A DNA stretch of 64,000 nucleotides from Vibrio qingdaonensis (GTDB taxonomy: Bacteria; Pseudomonadota; Gammaproteobacteria; Enterobacterales; Vibrionaceae): NCBI RefSeq assembly GCF_026191675.1, contig NZ_JAKRRY010000026.1, forward strand, positions 1 through 64,000, in the 5' to 3' direction. Below, piece after piece: positions 1-8,065 of this stretch (positions within the stretch are counted from its first letter, which is position 1; every line of letters begins with the position of its first letter). The translations under genes and the position numbers were made by a program. The notes under the pieces are model-generated. The model did no database searches, was not told the origin of the DNA, and saw nothing but the letters and a program-made list of their open reading frames with translations.

Positions 1-402
1 CGCCAACGATTTTTCTGCCATCGCCATACCAACCGCGTTGGTGATGCCTTGACCTAGCGGGCCCGTTGTCGTCTCTACACCCGGTGCGTAACCATACTCT
101 GGGTGACCAGGGGTTTTAGAGTGTAACTGACGGAAGTTTTTCAGATCATCGATTGATAACTCGTAACCGCTTAAGTGAAGCAGAGAATAAATCAACATAG
201 AACCGTGGCCGTTTGACAAAATAAAACGATCACGATCAGCCCATTCAGGGTTTTGAGGGTTGTGATTTAGGTGAGAGCGCCAAAGTACTTCGGCGATATC
301 AGCCATACCCATAGGGGCGCCTGGGTGACCAGAGTTGGCTTGTTGAACACCATCCATGCTAAGGGCACGGATTGCATTAGCTAATTCTTTACGAGACGAC
401 AT
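1..402 (-). CDS. tkt: Transketolase, N-terminal part (gene runs off the window edge)
   Basis: Thiamine-diphosphate enzyme of the non-oxidative pentose phosphate pathway, moving two-carbon units between sugar phosphates in the cytoplasm. Only the first 134 codons are inside the window. Translation from the ATG at 402 begins MSSRKELANAIRALSMDGV and continues through the family blocks SGHPGAPMGMADIAEVLW and the TGPLGQG segment, which contribute to the cofactor pocket. An AGGAG ribosome binding site lies just ahead of the start. It diverges from metK across a 327-base gap. The rest of the protein is not visible, so integrity cannot be judged. The tktA/tktB paralogue distinction cannot be made from the N-terminus. 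Confidence 0.95.
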   Translation of the reverse strand, partial: MSSRKELANAIRALSMDGVQQANSGHPGAPMGMADIAEVLWRSHLNHNPQNPEWADRDRFILSNGHGSMLIYSLLHLSGYELSIDDLKNFRQLHSKTPGHPEYGYAPGVETTTGPLGQGITNAVGMAMAEKSLA

Positions 403-729
403 GTCTGCTCCTGAGTGCATTAAGCGAATTTCAAGTTGATTCCTTGCTGAATAAAGTCAGCGGCAAGCATTGTCGCAAAGCCCCCCAACCTCTGCAAACG
501 TTTTACCGCCATTTTGAGCATTTTTACTGGGTTTTTTTACCCCGTTCCACTGTGATACCTCCAAAATGCGCAAACGTTTGGCTATAACATAAAAGTAAAA
601 ATCGCTTGATTCTCAAACATCGATGACTAGAATAGACGTCTAGATGTAGATACACCTACAAAATATCATTGTATTTTTTATAGGCGAGCACAATATTGCT
701 GGCCTTATTTAACTGTAATTGGAGCTCTC
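403..729. other. tkt-metK divergent intergenic region
   Basis: This 327-base gap holds the two divergent promoters. The only element I can define is the MetJ operator listed separately. No small ORF with a credible ribosome binding site was seen. Confidence 0.6.
634..657. promoter_or_regulatory. MetJ operator (tandem met boxes) upstream of metK
   Basis: Three adjoining 8-base units: a perfect consensus AGACGTCT at 634-641, then AGATGTAG (642-649) and ATACACCT (650-657). The MetJ repressor with bound SAM binds two or more contiguous met boxes cooperatively. The array lies 73 bases before the metK start, fitting feedback repression of SAM synthesis. The first box is perfect; the other two are degenerate. 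Confidence 0.8.
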
Positions 730-1884
730 ATGGCTAAGCACCTGTTCACTTCTGAATCTGTTTCAGAAGGACATCCTGATAAAATTGCTGACCAAATTTC
801 TGATGCTGTACTTGACGCAATTCTAGAACAAGACCCGAAAGCGCGTGTTGCTTGTGAAACGTATGTAAAAACAGGCATGGTAATGGTTGGTGGTGAAGTC
901 ACGACCTCAGCGTGGGTAGACATCGAAGAAATCACTCGTGAAACGGTTCGCGAAATTGGCTACGTTCACTCTGATATGGGCTTTGATGCCGACTCTTGTG
1001 CAGTACTAAACACCATTGGTAAGCAATCTCCAGACATCAACCAAGGTGTTGATAAAGCCGATCCAAAAGAGCAAGGCGCGGGTGACCAAGGTATCATGTT
1101 TGGTTACGCGACTAACGAAACGCCAATCCTAATGCCAGCTCCGATTACTTACTCTCATTTACTTGTGAAAAAACAAGCTGAAGTTCGTAAGAGCGGCAAA
1201 CTTGATTTCCTTCGTCCAGATGCGAAATCTCAAGTTACCTTCCAATACGACCAAGGTAAGATCGTTGGTATCGATGCGGTTGTACTTTCAACTCAGCACT
1301 GCGATTCCGTCACAACACCAGATCTTCGTGAAGCCGTAATGGAAGAGATCATCAAGCCAGTACTTCCGGCTGAGTGGATCAACAAAGACACTAACTTCTT
1401 CATCAACCCAACGGGTCGTTTCGTTATCGGCGGTCCTATGGGCGATTGTGGTCTAACGGGTCGTAAGATCATCGTTGATACCTACGGCGGCGCAGCTCGC
1501 CACGGTGGCGGTGCGTTCTCTGGTAAAGATCCATCAAAAGTTGACCGTAGTGCAGCATACGCGGCACGTTATGTAGCGAAAAACATCGTTGCTGCTGGCA
1601 TGGCAGATCGTTGTGAAATTCAATTGTCGTACGCTATCGGTGTTGCTGATCCTACGTCGATCATGGTTGAAACATTTGGTACCGAGAAAGTCGCACACGA
1701 CATCATCATTGAAGCAGTTCGTCAAAACTTCGACCTGCGTCCGTACGGCCTACAAGAAATGTTGAACCTGCTTCAACCTATCTACAAGCAGACGGCGGCT
1801 TATGGTCACTTTGGTCGTGAAGAATTCCCATGGGAAGCGACTGATAAAGCGGCAATCCTACGTGACTTTGCTGGTATTAAATAA
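730..1884 (+). CDS. metK: S-adenosylmethionine synthase
   Basis: Makes S-adenosylmethionine from methionine and ATP with release of phosphate and pyrophosphate; a cytoplasmic tetramer and the source of nearly all methyl groups. The 384-residue length is normal. The substrate-binding GHPDK is at residues 14-18, a GAGDQG loop lies near residue 115, and the phosphate-binding GGGAFSGKDPSKVDRS stretch near residue 258. A GGAG ribosome binding site lies close before the ATG. It is monocistronic: a strong terminator follows, and a MetJ operator precedes it. The product also feeds the activated methyl cycle that LuxS (7.4 kb) closes. Confidence 0.98.
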   Translation: MAKHLFTSESVSEGHPDKIADQISDAVLDAILEQDPKARVACETYVKTGMVMVGGEVTTSAWVDIEEITRETVREIGYVHSDMGFDADSCAVLNTIGKQSPDINQGVDKADPKEQGAGDQGIMFGYATNETPILMPAPITYSHLLVKKQAEVRKSGKLDFLRPDAKSQVTFQYDQGKIVGIDAVVLSTQHCDSVTTPDLREAVMEEIIKPVLPAEWINKDTNFFINPTGRFVIGGPMGDCGLTGRKIIVDTYGGAARHGGGAFSGKDPSKVDRSAAYAARYVAKNIVAAGMADRCEIQLSYAIGVADPTSIMVETFGTEKVAHDIIIEAVRQNFDLRPYGLQEMLNLLQPIYKQTAAYGHFGREEFPWEATDKAAILRDFAGIK

Positions 1885-1914
1885 CGCTCTCTATCACGCA
1901 TAGCGATAATTCAA

Positions 1915-1952
1915 ACAAAAAGCCCTCAAAAAATATTTGAGGGCTTTTTTTT
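1915..1952 (+). terminator. Rho-independent terminator of metK
   Basis: Perfect 10-base-pair stem AGCCCTCAAA / TTTGAGGGCT (1921-1930 and 1936-1945), a five-base AAATA loop and a run of eight T residues. Confidence 0.95.
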
Positions 1953-2233
1953 ACTATTAGTAATCATTTCAATCACTTTGTTATAAAAGTGTTATAAAGC
2001 TGCGTTATGGCCCATCTTTTCTACCCTACAAAAATTGTGTTTTTTCCCGACTAGGTCAATAGTTAACGTTAAGAGTAACGATGCAGAATGAGAATTACGC
2101 TAACTCATCAACACGCATCCTTAACTCCATTTTGGGAACACGCTGCGCCAATACCGTGATCACATGATCATACGGCTCGTTCATGTCCCTTAAATCAGAG
2201 ACGAAGGCCAGATTGTCAAATCAGGGAGGACAT
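1953..2233. other. Intergenic region before the DUF2189 gene
   Basis: About 280 bases between the metK terminator and the next start. It must contain the downstream promoter, but no clear -35/-10 pair stands out. A short minus-strand ORF of 29 codons (2095-2184) is listed separately at low confidence. Confidence 0.5.
2095..2184 (-). CDS. Possible small protein or gene remnant, 29 codons
   Basis: ATG at 2184 to TAA at 2095, preceded by AGGG only four bases from the ATG. The same frame is open further upstream to a stop, reading FDNLAFVSDLRD directly into the ATG, so this could be the tail of a degraded gene rather than an intact one. The composition is protein-like (charged, amphipathic), but the length is too short for a strong call. 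It is antisense to the leader of the DUF2189 gene. Confidence 0.2.
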   Translation of the reverse strand: MNEPYDHVITVLAQRVPKMELRMRVDELA

Positions 2234-3028
2234 ATGCCTCGAACCGCTCAGACAGAAGACTTCCAAAAAAAACACGAAGTCAAAGATCAGGATTACGCTA
2301 AAACCATACCTTGTAACCAAGTCAGCATTTCTGCACCCTTTCACTGGCTCGCACTGGGCCTGCATGACCTAATCAGAATGCCGGTTATCAGCGCATTTTA
2401 TGGGCTGTGTTTTACCGCAGCAGCCGTCGCGATTGTTCAGCTAGTACAGTGGCAAGGTACCCATTTAGTCATCATGCCAAGCCTTGTGGTGTATATGCTC
2501 ATTGGCCCTTTCCTTGCATTAGGGCTTTATGACGCCGCTTGGGAAAGAGAGAAAGGTCATAAGGCCAGCTTATTTCATTCCATGAAAGCCATTGGTCGCA
2601 ACTCCACCTCACAGTGGGCGTTCGCCGTGTTGCTCGCGGTTGCCATGATATTTTGGATGAGAATAGCCGCGCTGTTACATGCGCTTTACCCATCCGTCCA
2701 AGGCGCGCCACTGACAGAATTCGCTCCATTTCTCATTACTGGCTCTGTGATTGGCTTTGTCATCGCTAGCATCATATTTAGCTTATCGGCTTTCTCTATC
2801 CCTCTCATGATGGAACGTCGAGTTGATGTAATGACGGCAGTTTTCACCAGTTTTAATGCGGTCAAATCGAATATCCCAGCCATGATTGTCTGGGCATTCA
2901 TTATTTGCGGTGGAATACTGATTGGCTTTGCCACCTTTGGGTTAGGTATGATTATCACCATGCCGATATTAGGATATGGTACTTGGCACGCCTATCATGA
3001 AGTCATTAAGAAAAGACACCATACGTAG
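2234..3028 (+). CDS. DUF2189 family inner-membrane protein
   Basis: Predicted polytopic inner-membrane protein of unknown function, 264 residues. I chose the ATG at 2234 because a perfect AGGGAGGA ribosome binding site (2223-2230) sits just before it; an in-frame ATG at 2183 lacks one. About six hydrophobic segments follow a soluble, charged N-terminus of about 35 residues. The C-terminal half has the family pattern of a serine/phenylalanine-rich helix (SIIFSLSAFSIPLMMERRVD) followed by TAVFTSFNAVKSN. It stands alone between metK and sprT and is closed by a hairpin. Some DUF2189 genes elsewhere lie near respiratory genes, but nothing here supports a specific role. Confidence 0.8.
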   Translation: MPRTAQTEDFQKKHEVKDQDYAKTIPCNQVSISAPFHWLALGLHDLIRMPVISAFYGLCFTAAAVAIVQLVQWQGTHLVIMPSLVVYMLIGPFLALGLYDAAWEREKGHKASLFHSMKAIGRNSTSQWAFAVLLAVAMIFWMRIAALLHALYPSVQGAPLTEFAPFLITGSVIGFVIASIIFSLSAFSIPLMMERRVDVMTAVFTSFNAVKSNIPAMIVWAFIICGGILIGFATFGLGMIITMPILGYGTWHAYHEVIKKRHHT

Positions 3029-3055
3029 TCTTGCTTTACTAGCCCGCTAACCTAC

Positions 3056-3082
3056 AATAACGCCCTTCCATAGGGCGTTATT
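3056..3082. terminator. Terminator-like hairpin between the DUF2189 gene and sprT
   Basis: Perfect 11-base-pair stem AATAACGCCCT / AGGGCGTTATT with a five-base loop. It ends 10 bases before the sprT ATG, so the sprT ribosome binding region lies directly against it. The T-tract is interrupted (TTATTAGGTTT). Confidence 0.75.
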
Positions 3083-3092
3083 AGGTTTAACC

Positions 3093-3599
3093 ATGGCTTC
3101 ATTGACGACTGACTTACACTATCGAGCGTCAAAGCGCTTGGCCGAGTGCATATCAATTGCCGAGCAACACTTCCAACAAACTTTGCCAATACCGACACTC
3201 AGCTTCAAATTAAGAGGTAAGGCGGCGGGTAAAGCTTATCTACAAACATGGGAAATTAGGCTGAACCCAGTTCTCTTTACAGAAAACTGCGATACCTTTA
3301 TTGATGAGGTTATCCCGCATGAGGTCGCCCACCTGCTTGCCTTTAAGTTCTATGGTCGAGTCCCTGCTCACGGTGCTCATTGGCAGTCCATAATGCACCA
3401 CGTATTTAATGTCTCACCGAAAACCACTCACGCCATGGATATCACATCGGTACAAGGCAAAACATTTGAATATCAATGCCAATGCTCGACCTACCCGTTA
3501 ACGATTCGCCGACACAACAAAGTACAACGGCAGCAAGCACGCTACTTATGTCAAAAATGCCGCGCTGCTCTTCAATTTTCGGGTAAGCAGCTTAGCTAG
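3093..3599 (+). CDS. sprT: SprT family zinc metalloprotease-like protein
   Basis: Cytoplasmic protein of 168 residues with the zincin motif HEVAH at residues 76-80; the two histidines and the glutamate are the expected zinc ligands and catalytic base. The C-terminus carries a zinc-ribbon-like part with cysteine pairs near residues 131-133 and 155-158. This domain order (SprT-like then zinc ribbon) is that of bacterial SprT. The family is related to the eukaryotic DNA-protein crosslink protease Spartan, but a proteolytic role in bacteria is not well established. The start has a weak AGG and lies just behind a hairpin. The nuclease gene endA follows after 93 bases. Confidence 0.9.
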   Translation: MASLTTDLHYRASKRLAECISIAEQHFQQTLPIPTLSFKLRGKAAGKAYLQTWEIRLNPVLFTENCDTFIDEVIPHEVAHLLAFKFYGRVPAHGAHWQSIMHHVFNVSPKTTHAMDITSVQGKTFEYQCQCSTYPLTIRRHNKVQRQQARYLCQKCRAALQFSGKQLS

Positions 3600-3644
3600 T
3601 ATCCACGATGTCATTAATGTCAAATAAGGTAGTAGTCATAGACT

Positions 3645-3680
3645 AAAGTGCGATCTAAACTAGGTTATCTAGCACTTTTA
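3645..3680 (+). other. Stem-loop between sprT and endA
   Basis: AAAGTGC (3645-3651) pairs with GCACTTT (3672-3678) across a 20-base loop, followed by a short T/A stretch. It could be a weak terminator for sprT or part of the endA leader; it ends about 12 bases before the endA ATG. Confidence 0.35.
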
Positions 3681-3692
3681 TCAGACTTATAA

Positions 3693-4403
3693 ATGACCAT
3701 TCGCGTAACTTCGGCCCTTGTAGTAGGCCTACTTTTTCTGCCCTTAACCGTACAATCAGCACCACCGAGCAGCTTTAGCTCAGCCAAAAGGCAGGCGGTT
3801 AAAATCTACGCCGATCACCCTATTAGCTTTTACTGCGGTTGTGATATTCAGTGGCAAGGAAAAAAAGGCACGCCCGATCTCGACTCTTGCGGCTATCAAG
3901 TTCGCAAACAACAAAAACGGGCAAGCCGAATTGAATGGGAGCACGTTGTTCCTGCATGGCAATTTGGCCACCAGCGTCAATGCTGGCAGGAAGGAGGACG
4001 AAAAAACTGCACTAAAAATGACAAAACGTTCCGATTAATGGAAGCGGATCTTCATAACCTGACACCTGCTATTGGCGAAGTGAATGGCGATCGCTCCAAT
4101 TACAATTTTAGTCAGTGGAATGGCGTTGATGGTGTGAGCTACGGTCGATGCGAAATGCAGGTCAATTTCAAGCAACGTAAAGTGATGCCACCCGATAGAG
4201 CAAAAGGCTCGATTGCTCGAACCTATCTTTATATGAGCCAAGAGTATGGCTTCACACTGTCAAAGCAACAAAAACAGCTTATGAATGCGTGGAATCGTTC
4301 TTATCCCGCAGATGCATGGGAGTGTGAGCGCGACAAACGTATTGCTTCACGACAAGGTAACAATAACCCTTTTGTGGTCGCAGCTTGTCGTGATCGCTCG
4401 TAG
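3693..4403 (+). CDS. endA: Endonuclease I, secreted or periplasmic deoxyribonuclease
   Basis: Non-specific nuclease of the Vvn/EndA/Dns family, degrading extracellular or periplasmic DNA. The first 22 residues form a clear signal peptide (hydrophobic core VVGLLFLPLTV, cleavage likely after QSA). The beta-beta-alpha metal-finger active site is present: RIEWEHVVP with His84 and the downstream DLHNLTPAIGEVNGDRSN block (119-137) that supplies the metal ligands. Eight or more cysteines fit a disulfide-stabilised exported protein. Length, 236 residues, matches the family. In Vibrio cholerae the orthologue Dns limits natural transformation and is controlled by quorum sensing; I see no identifiable HapR site here. 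Confidence 0.95.
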   Translation: MTIRVTSALVVGLLFLPLTVQSAPPSSFSSAKRQAVKIYADHPISFYCGCDIQWQGKKGTPDLDSCGYQVRKQQKRASRIEWEHVVPAWQFGHQRQCWQEGGRKNCTKNDKTFRLMEADLHNLTPAIGEVNGDRSNYNFSQWNGVDGVSYGRCEMQVNFKQRKVMPPDRAKGSIARTYLYMSQEYGFTLSKQQKQLMNAWNRSYPADAWECERDKRIASRQGNNNPFVVAACRDRS

Positions 4404-4502
4404 GGCTAGAACATTGACTATTTTAGCCAGCAAGCCCTTGTAATTTCTGGGGCTTGCATCCATGTTATACCTCAATACCTTTTTTGTTCGTTGGAAGTTA
4501 CT

Positions 4503-5234
4503 ATGCGCGTACCTCGTATTTATCACCCTGAAACCATTGTCAGCTTGGGTAGACTCGCACTGAGCGAGGATGCATCCAATCACATTGGCCGTGTATTACG
4601 AATGAAAGAAGGCCAAGACGTATTACTCTTTGATGGCAGTGGACATGAATTTCCAGCCACTATAGATGAAGTCACAAAAAAATCAGTCACTGTCGCCTTA
4701 ACCGAGAAAGTCGCTCACAGTATTGAGTCTCCGCTCGATCTGCATTTAGGGCAAGTAGTCTCTCGCGGTGACAAGATGGAATTTACCATCCAAAAATCGG
4801 TTGAATTAGGCGTCAATACCATCACCCCGCTTATTTCAGAGCGTTGCGGTGTAAAACTGGACCCTAAACGCTTTGAAAAAAAGATGCAGCAATGGCAAAA
4901 GATCGCTATTAGTGCCTGTGAACAGTGCGGTCGCAATACCGTGCCGACAATACGCCCAATCATGTCATTGGAACAATGGTGTGCAGAACCCTCTGACGCG
5001 CTAAAGCTCAATTTGCACCCTAGAGCAAAATACTCGATTAACACACTGCCTGAGCCAATTAGCAAGGTCAGACTGTTGATTGGCCCTGAAGGCGGCTTGT
5101 CTCCTCAAGAGATCGAGATGACGGAACAATACCAATTTGAAGAAACCCTGCTTGGCCCCCGCGTACTGAGAACGGAAACCGCTGCCTTAACAGCGATAAC
5201 CGCCCTCCAAGTCCGCTTTGGCGATTTAGGCTAA
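4503..5234 (+). CDS. rsmE: 16S rRNA (uracil1498-N3)-methyltransferase
   Basis: SPOUT-class, SAM-dependent enzyme that methylates N3 of U1498 in 16S rRNA on the 30S subunit. The ATG at 4503 gives 243 residues starting MRVPRIYHPE, the same length as the E. coli protein; an upstream in-frame TTG at 4491 is less likely because GGAAG at 4493 is the better ribosome binding site. The C-terminal SAM knot is visible as LLIGPEGGLSPQEIE and GPRVLRTETAALTAI. An N-terminal PUA-like domain precedes it. gshB follows after 13 bases, so the two are probably cotranscribed. A stem-loop without a T-tract (4430-4457) separates it from endA. Confidence 0.97.
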   Translation: MRVPRIYHPETIVSLGRLALSEDASNHIGRVLRMKEGQDVLLFDGSGHEFPATIDEVTKKSVTVALTEKVAHSIESPLDLHLGQVVSRGDKMEFTIQKSVELGVNTITPLISERCGVKLDPKRFEKKMQQWQKIAISACEQCGRNTVPTIRPIMSLEQWCAEPSDALKLNLHPRAKYSINTLPEPISKVRLLIGPEGGLSPQEIEMTEQYQFEETLLGPRVLRTETAALTAITALQVRFGDLG

Positions 5235-5247
5235 CTGGAGAACACGC

Positions 5248-6195
5248 ATGATTAAACTCGGAATCGTAATGGACCCAATCTCGTCCATTAACATCAAAAA
5301 AGACTCTAGCTTTGCCATGATGCTCGAAGCGCAGCGTCGTGGCTATGAAATCCATTATATGGAAATGCAAGACCTGCACCTTGACCAAGGCGTTGCGGTT
5401 GCCGATACAAAAGTAGTAACGCTTAAAGAAGATCCGGCAAGCTGGTATGAGTTCACCTCAGAGCAGACGATTGAACTCGCTGATCTCGACGCCGTTCTTA
5501 TGCGTAAAGATCCTCCTTTTGATACTGAGTTTATCTATGCGACCTATATTCTTGAACGAGCAGAAGAGAAAGGCACATTAATCGTTAACAAGCCGCAAAG
5601 TTTGCGCGATTGTAATGAAAAGCTCTTTACAGCGTGGTTCCCAGAACTCACCCCAACCACTATCGTGACCCGTAAAGCGGAGAAAATTAAAGCTTTCCGT
5701 GATACTCATGGCGATGTGATCCTAAAACCATTAGACGGTATGGGTGGCGCTTCAATTTTCCGCGTCAAGCAAGATGATCCAAACGTGTCGGTAATTATTG
5801 AAACACTCACCAATCACGGGCAAAACTACGCAATGGCGCAAACTTTTGTTCCCGATATCAGTAACGGTGATAAACGTATTCTCGTGGTTGATGGTGAACC
5901 AATGCCTTATTGTCTCGCTCGCATCCCAGCAAAAGGGGAAACACGTGGCAACCTTGCGGCAGGCGGTACAGGTGAAGCTCGTCCACTAAGTGAGACAGAT
6001 AAACAAATCGCCCTTGCTGTTGCTCCCACTTTGAAAGAGAAAGGGTTAATATTTGTAGGTCTTGATGTTATTGGCGATAAACTGACAGAAATCAATGTGA
6101 CAAGCCCAACTTGTATTCGCGAGATTGAAGCGGCATTTGATGTTTCTATTACTGGTAAGCTGATGGATGCTATTGAGCGCCGATTAGGTCAATAA
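5248..6195 (+). CDS. gshB: Glutathione synthetase
   Basis: ATP-grasp ligase that joins glycine to gamma-glutamylcysteine, the second step of glutathione synthesis. The 315 residues begin MIKLGIVMDPISSINIKKDS. The ATP-grasp signature GDVILKPLDGMGGASIFR lies near residues 155-172 and the metal-binding EINVTSPTCIREIE near 281-294. A GGAG ribosome binding site lies ahead of the ATG. The enzyme of the first step, GshA, is encoded 2 kb away on the other strand. Arrangement rsmE-gshB-yqgE-ruvX is a common gammaproteobacterial order. Confidence 0.98.
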   Translation: MIKLGIVMDPISSINIKKDSSFAMMLEAQRRGYEIHYMEMQDLHLDQGVAVADTKVVTLKEDPASWYEFTSEQTIELADLDAVLMRKDPPFDTEFIYATYILERAEEKGTLIVNKPQSLRDCNEKLFTAWFPELTPTTIVTRKAEKIKAFRDTHGDVILKPLDGMGGASIFRVKQDDPNVSVIIETLTNHGQNYAMAQTFVPDISNGDKRILVVDGEPMPYCLARIPAKGETRGNLAAGGTGEARPLSETDKQIALAVAPTLKEKGLIFVGLDVIGDKLTEINVTSPTCIREIEAAFDVSITGKLMDAIERRLGQ

Positions 6196-6210
6196 CCGAG
6201 GTTTGTGCCC

Positions 6211-6259
6211 GTGGTTAACTTAGCATAAGCCAACAGTTATGACTGATAGTTAACACCAC
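6211..6259. repeat. Imperfect inverted repeat in the gshB-yqgE gap
   Basis: GTGGTTAACT (6211-6220) and AGTTAACACCAC (6248-6259) pair with a small bulge, giving a 10-12 bp stem across a 27-base loop. It has no T-tract. It may be an operator or an RNA structure in the yqgE leader. Confidence 0.4.
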
Positions 6260-6292
6260 AGGTTCCAAACCATGTCACGTTAGGAGGCGAAA

Positions 6293-6862
6293 ATGAACTT
6301 AGCTAATCATTTTCTTGTAGCAATGCCCGGAATGAAAGACCCTTACTTTCAACGTACGGTTATCTATGTGTGCGAGCACAATGATGATGGTGCGATGGGG
6401 ATTATCATCAATACCCCTATTGATGTCACCGTGGCCAACATGCTGTTGCAAGTACAAAATGAGCTACCCATCGCCTCCCAAACGCAGCACAGCAAAAGCC
6501 TAGATGAACCGGTTTTAAATGGGGGACCTGTCTCGGAAGACCGAGGCTTTATCCTGCATAAACCCAAAGATAAATATCAATCCAGTATCCAAATTACCGA
6601 AAAGATCTCCGTGACCACATCTAAAGACATCCTCGCGGTACTCGGCACTGATGCTCAACCAGAAAACTATTTGGTCGCCTTAGGCTACGCCGGGTGGGAC
6701 GCGGGTCAATTAGAAACGGAATTGGCGGATAATTCTTGGCTAACGATTGAAGCAGACACTAGCGTGATTTTTGACACTCCGGTCAAAGATCGCTGGCACA
6801 GCGCTGTTCAAATGCTCGGTATTGATATTGCACACCTCTCCACTCAAGTTGGGCACGCATAG
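6293..6862 (+). CDS. yqgE: YqgE/AlgH family protein (DUF179)
   Basis: Conserved 189-residue cytoplasmic protein of unknown biochemical function. The N-terminus NHFLVAMPGMKDPYFQRTVIYVCEHN and the GAMGIIINTP segment are the family hallmarks, as is the GGPV block near residue 78. A strong AGGAGG ribosome binding site sits just before the ATG. ruvX starts two bases after its stop, so the two genes are surely cotranscribed; the linkage is widespread in bacteria. In Pseudomonas the homologue AlgH influences alginate production, but that role cannot be carried over here. Confidence 0.95.
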   Translation: MNLANHFLVAMPGMKDPYFQRTVIYVCEHNDDGAMGIIINTPIDVTVANMLLQVQNELPIASQTQHSKSLDEPVLNGGPVSEDRGFILHKPKDKYQSSIQITEKISVTTSKDILAVLGTDAQPENYLVALGYAGWDAGQLETELADNSWLTIEADTSVIFDTPVKDRWHSAVQMLGIDIAHLSTQVGHA

Positions 6863-6864
6863 TC

Positions 6865-7290
6865 ATGACAACAAGAACCATACTCGCCTTTGATTTTGGT
6901 ACCAAAAGTATCGGAAGTGCCATAGGGCAAGAAGTGACAGGGACCGCGAATCCTTTAAAAGCGTTCAAAGCTAAAGATGGTATTCCCAACTGGGATGACA
7001 TTGAGAAAACAATTAAAGAATGGCAACCCGATTTGATCGTTGTTGGGCTACCGACCGATCTTCATGGTAAAGATCTCGAGAGTATCACCCCAAGAGCGAA
7101 AAAGTTTGCTAACCGACTACACGGGCGCTTTGGTCTGCCCGTCGAGCTTCAAGATGAGCGCCTATCAACGACAGAAGCGAGAGCTGATCTGTTTAGTATG
7201 GGCGGTTATAAAGCCCTATCGAAAGGCAATGTAGACTGCCAATCGGCAGTCGTGATTCTAGAAAGTTGGTTTGAAACCCAATGGGGCTAA
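6865..7290 (+). CDS. ruvX: YqgF/RuvX, RNase H-fold Holliday junction resolvase-like protein
   Basis: Protein of 141 residues with the RNase H fold: first acidic residue in ILAFDFGTKSIGSAIG (Asp10), then VVGLPTDLHG and the DERLSTTEA segment supplying further catalytic acids. The family is proposed to act on Holliday junctions and, in E. coli (YqgF), in 16S rRNA 5'-end maturation; which applies here cannot be read from sequence. It is the last gene of the rsmE-gshB-yqgE-ruvX run and is followed by a bidirectional terminator shared with luxS. Confidence 0.93.
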   Translation: MTTRTILAFDFGTKSIGSAIGQEVTGTANPLKAFKAKDGIPNWDDIEKTIKEWQPDLIVVGLPTDLHGKDLESITPRAKKFANRLHGRFGLPVELQDERLSTTEARADLFSMGGYKALSKGNVDCQSAVVILESWFETQWG

Positions 7291-7370
7291 CATCAAGTTG
7301 CTAACCTATTCTCGCTCTCTGATTCACGATCAGCGATTCTCACTCGCTTGAGCGCGAAGCTAAAATACAA

Positions 7371-7398
7371 AAAAAGGATGGCTAGGCCATCCTTTTTT
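7371..7398. terminator. Bidirectional terminator between ruvX and luxS
   Basis: GGATGGC / GCCATCC stem (7376-7382, 7386-7392) with a TAG loop, flanked by A5 on one side and T6 on the other, so it works in both directions. Confidence 0.93.
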
Positions 7399-7413
7399 GC
7401 TTTCATCGACTCA

Positions 7414-7932
7414 CTAGTCCACTTTAAGCTCTTGTAGCATCGAGTCAGGCAACGCCAATTCATCGTTTTTATTCACTTGAATACCCGCTGCAATGATCGT
7501 CGTAGCAATCGATTTAGCCTCTTCTAGAGAGTGCATCGCGGCCGTACCACATTGGTACTCATTCAACTCAGGGATCTTGTTTTGGCTTTCTACTTTTAGT
7601 ACATCTTGCATTGAGTCTAACCATGCTTGCGCGACGTCTGACTCAGAAGGTGTACCAATCAAGCTCATGTAAAAACCAGTACGGCACCCCATTGGAGAAA
7701 TATCGATAATTTCAACTTGCTCGCCATTTAAATGCGCACGCATAAAGCCCGCGTACAAATGCTCAAGTGTATGGATCCCAGTTTCAGACAAGATATCTTT
7801 ATTAGGTACCGTAAAACGAAGATCAAACACAGTGATCGTATCACCCTTTGGCGTTTGCATTGTTTTGGCTACGCGCACAGCAGGGGCGTGCATTTTAGTG
7901 TGATCGACGGTAAAGCTATCCAATAAAGGCAT
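7414..7932 (-). CDS. luxS: S-ribosylhomocysteine lyase (autoinducer-2 synthase)
   Basis: Cleaves S-ribosylhomocysteine into homocysteine and DPD, the precursor of the quorum signal AI-2, and closes the activated methyl cycle. The 172 residues are full length. Metal ligands are visible: HTLEH gives His54 and His58, and YQCGTAAMHS gives Cys128; the catalytic Cys83 lies in SPMGCRTGFY. It lies downstream of gshA on the same strand with a 133-base gap containing a stem-loop, so partial cotranscription is possible. MetK and MetH in this window supply and consume intermediates of the same cycle. Confidence 0.98.
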   Translation of the reverse strand: MPLLDSFTVDHTKMHAPAVRVAKTMQTPKGDTITVFDLRFTVPNKDILSETGIHTLEHLYAGFMRAHLNGEQVEIIDISPMGCRTGFYMSLIGTPSESDVAQAWLDSMQDVLKVESQNKIPELNEYQCGTAAMHSLEEAKSIATTIIAAGIQVNKNDELALPDSMLQELKVD

Positions 7933-8017
7933 CGTTGTTTCTCCGTTAAGGCTTCAAGACATGAAGCTTAGCATTCAATAGTGTATGGTCATTGTAAAAG
8001 CACAGCACACACGGTGC

Positions 8018-8043
8018 AAGCCGAGTATCTTCAGACTCGGCTT
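8018..8043 (-). terminator. Stem-loop between gshA and luxS
   Basis: Perfect 9-base-pair stem AAGCCGAGT / ACTCGGCTT with an eight-base loop. In the minus direction it is not followed by a T-tract, so it is probably a weak terminator or a processing site. Confidence 0.55.
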
Positions 8044-8065
8044 ACGTGCAGATTGACTGAACTTA

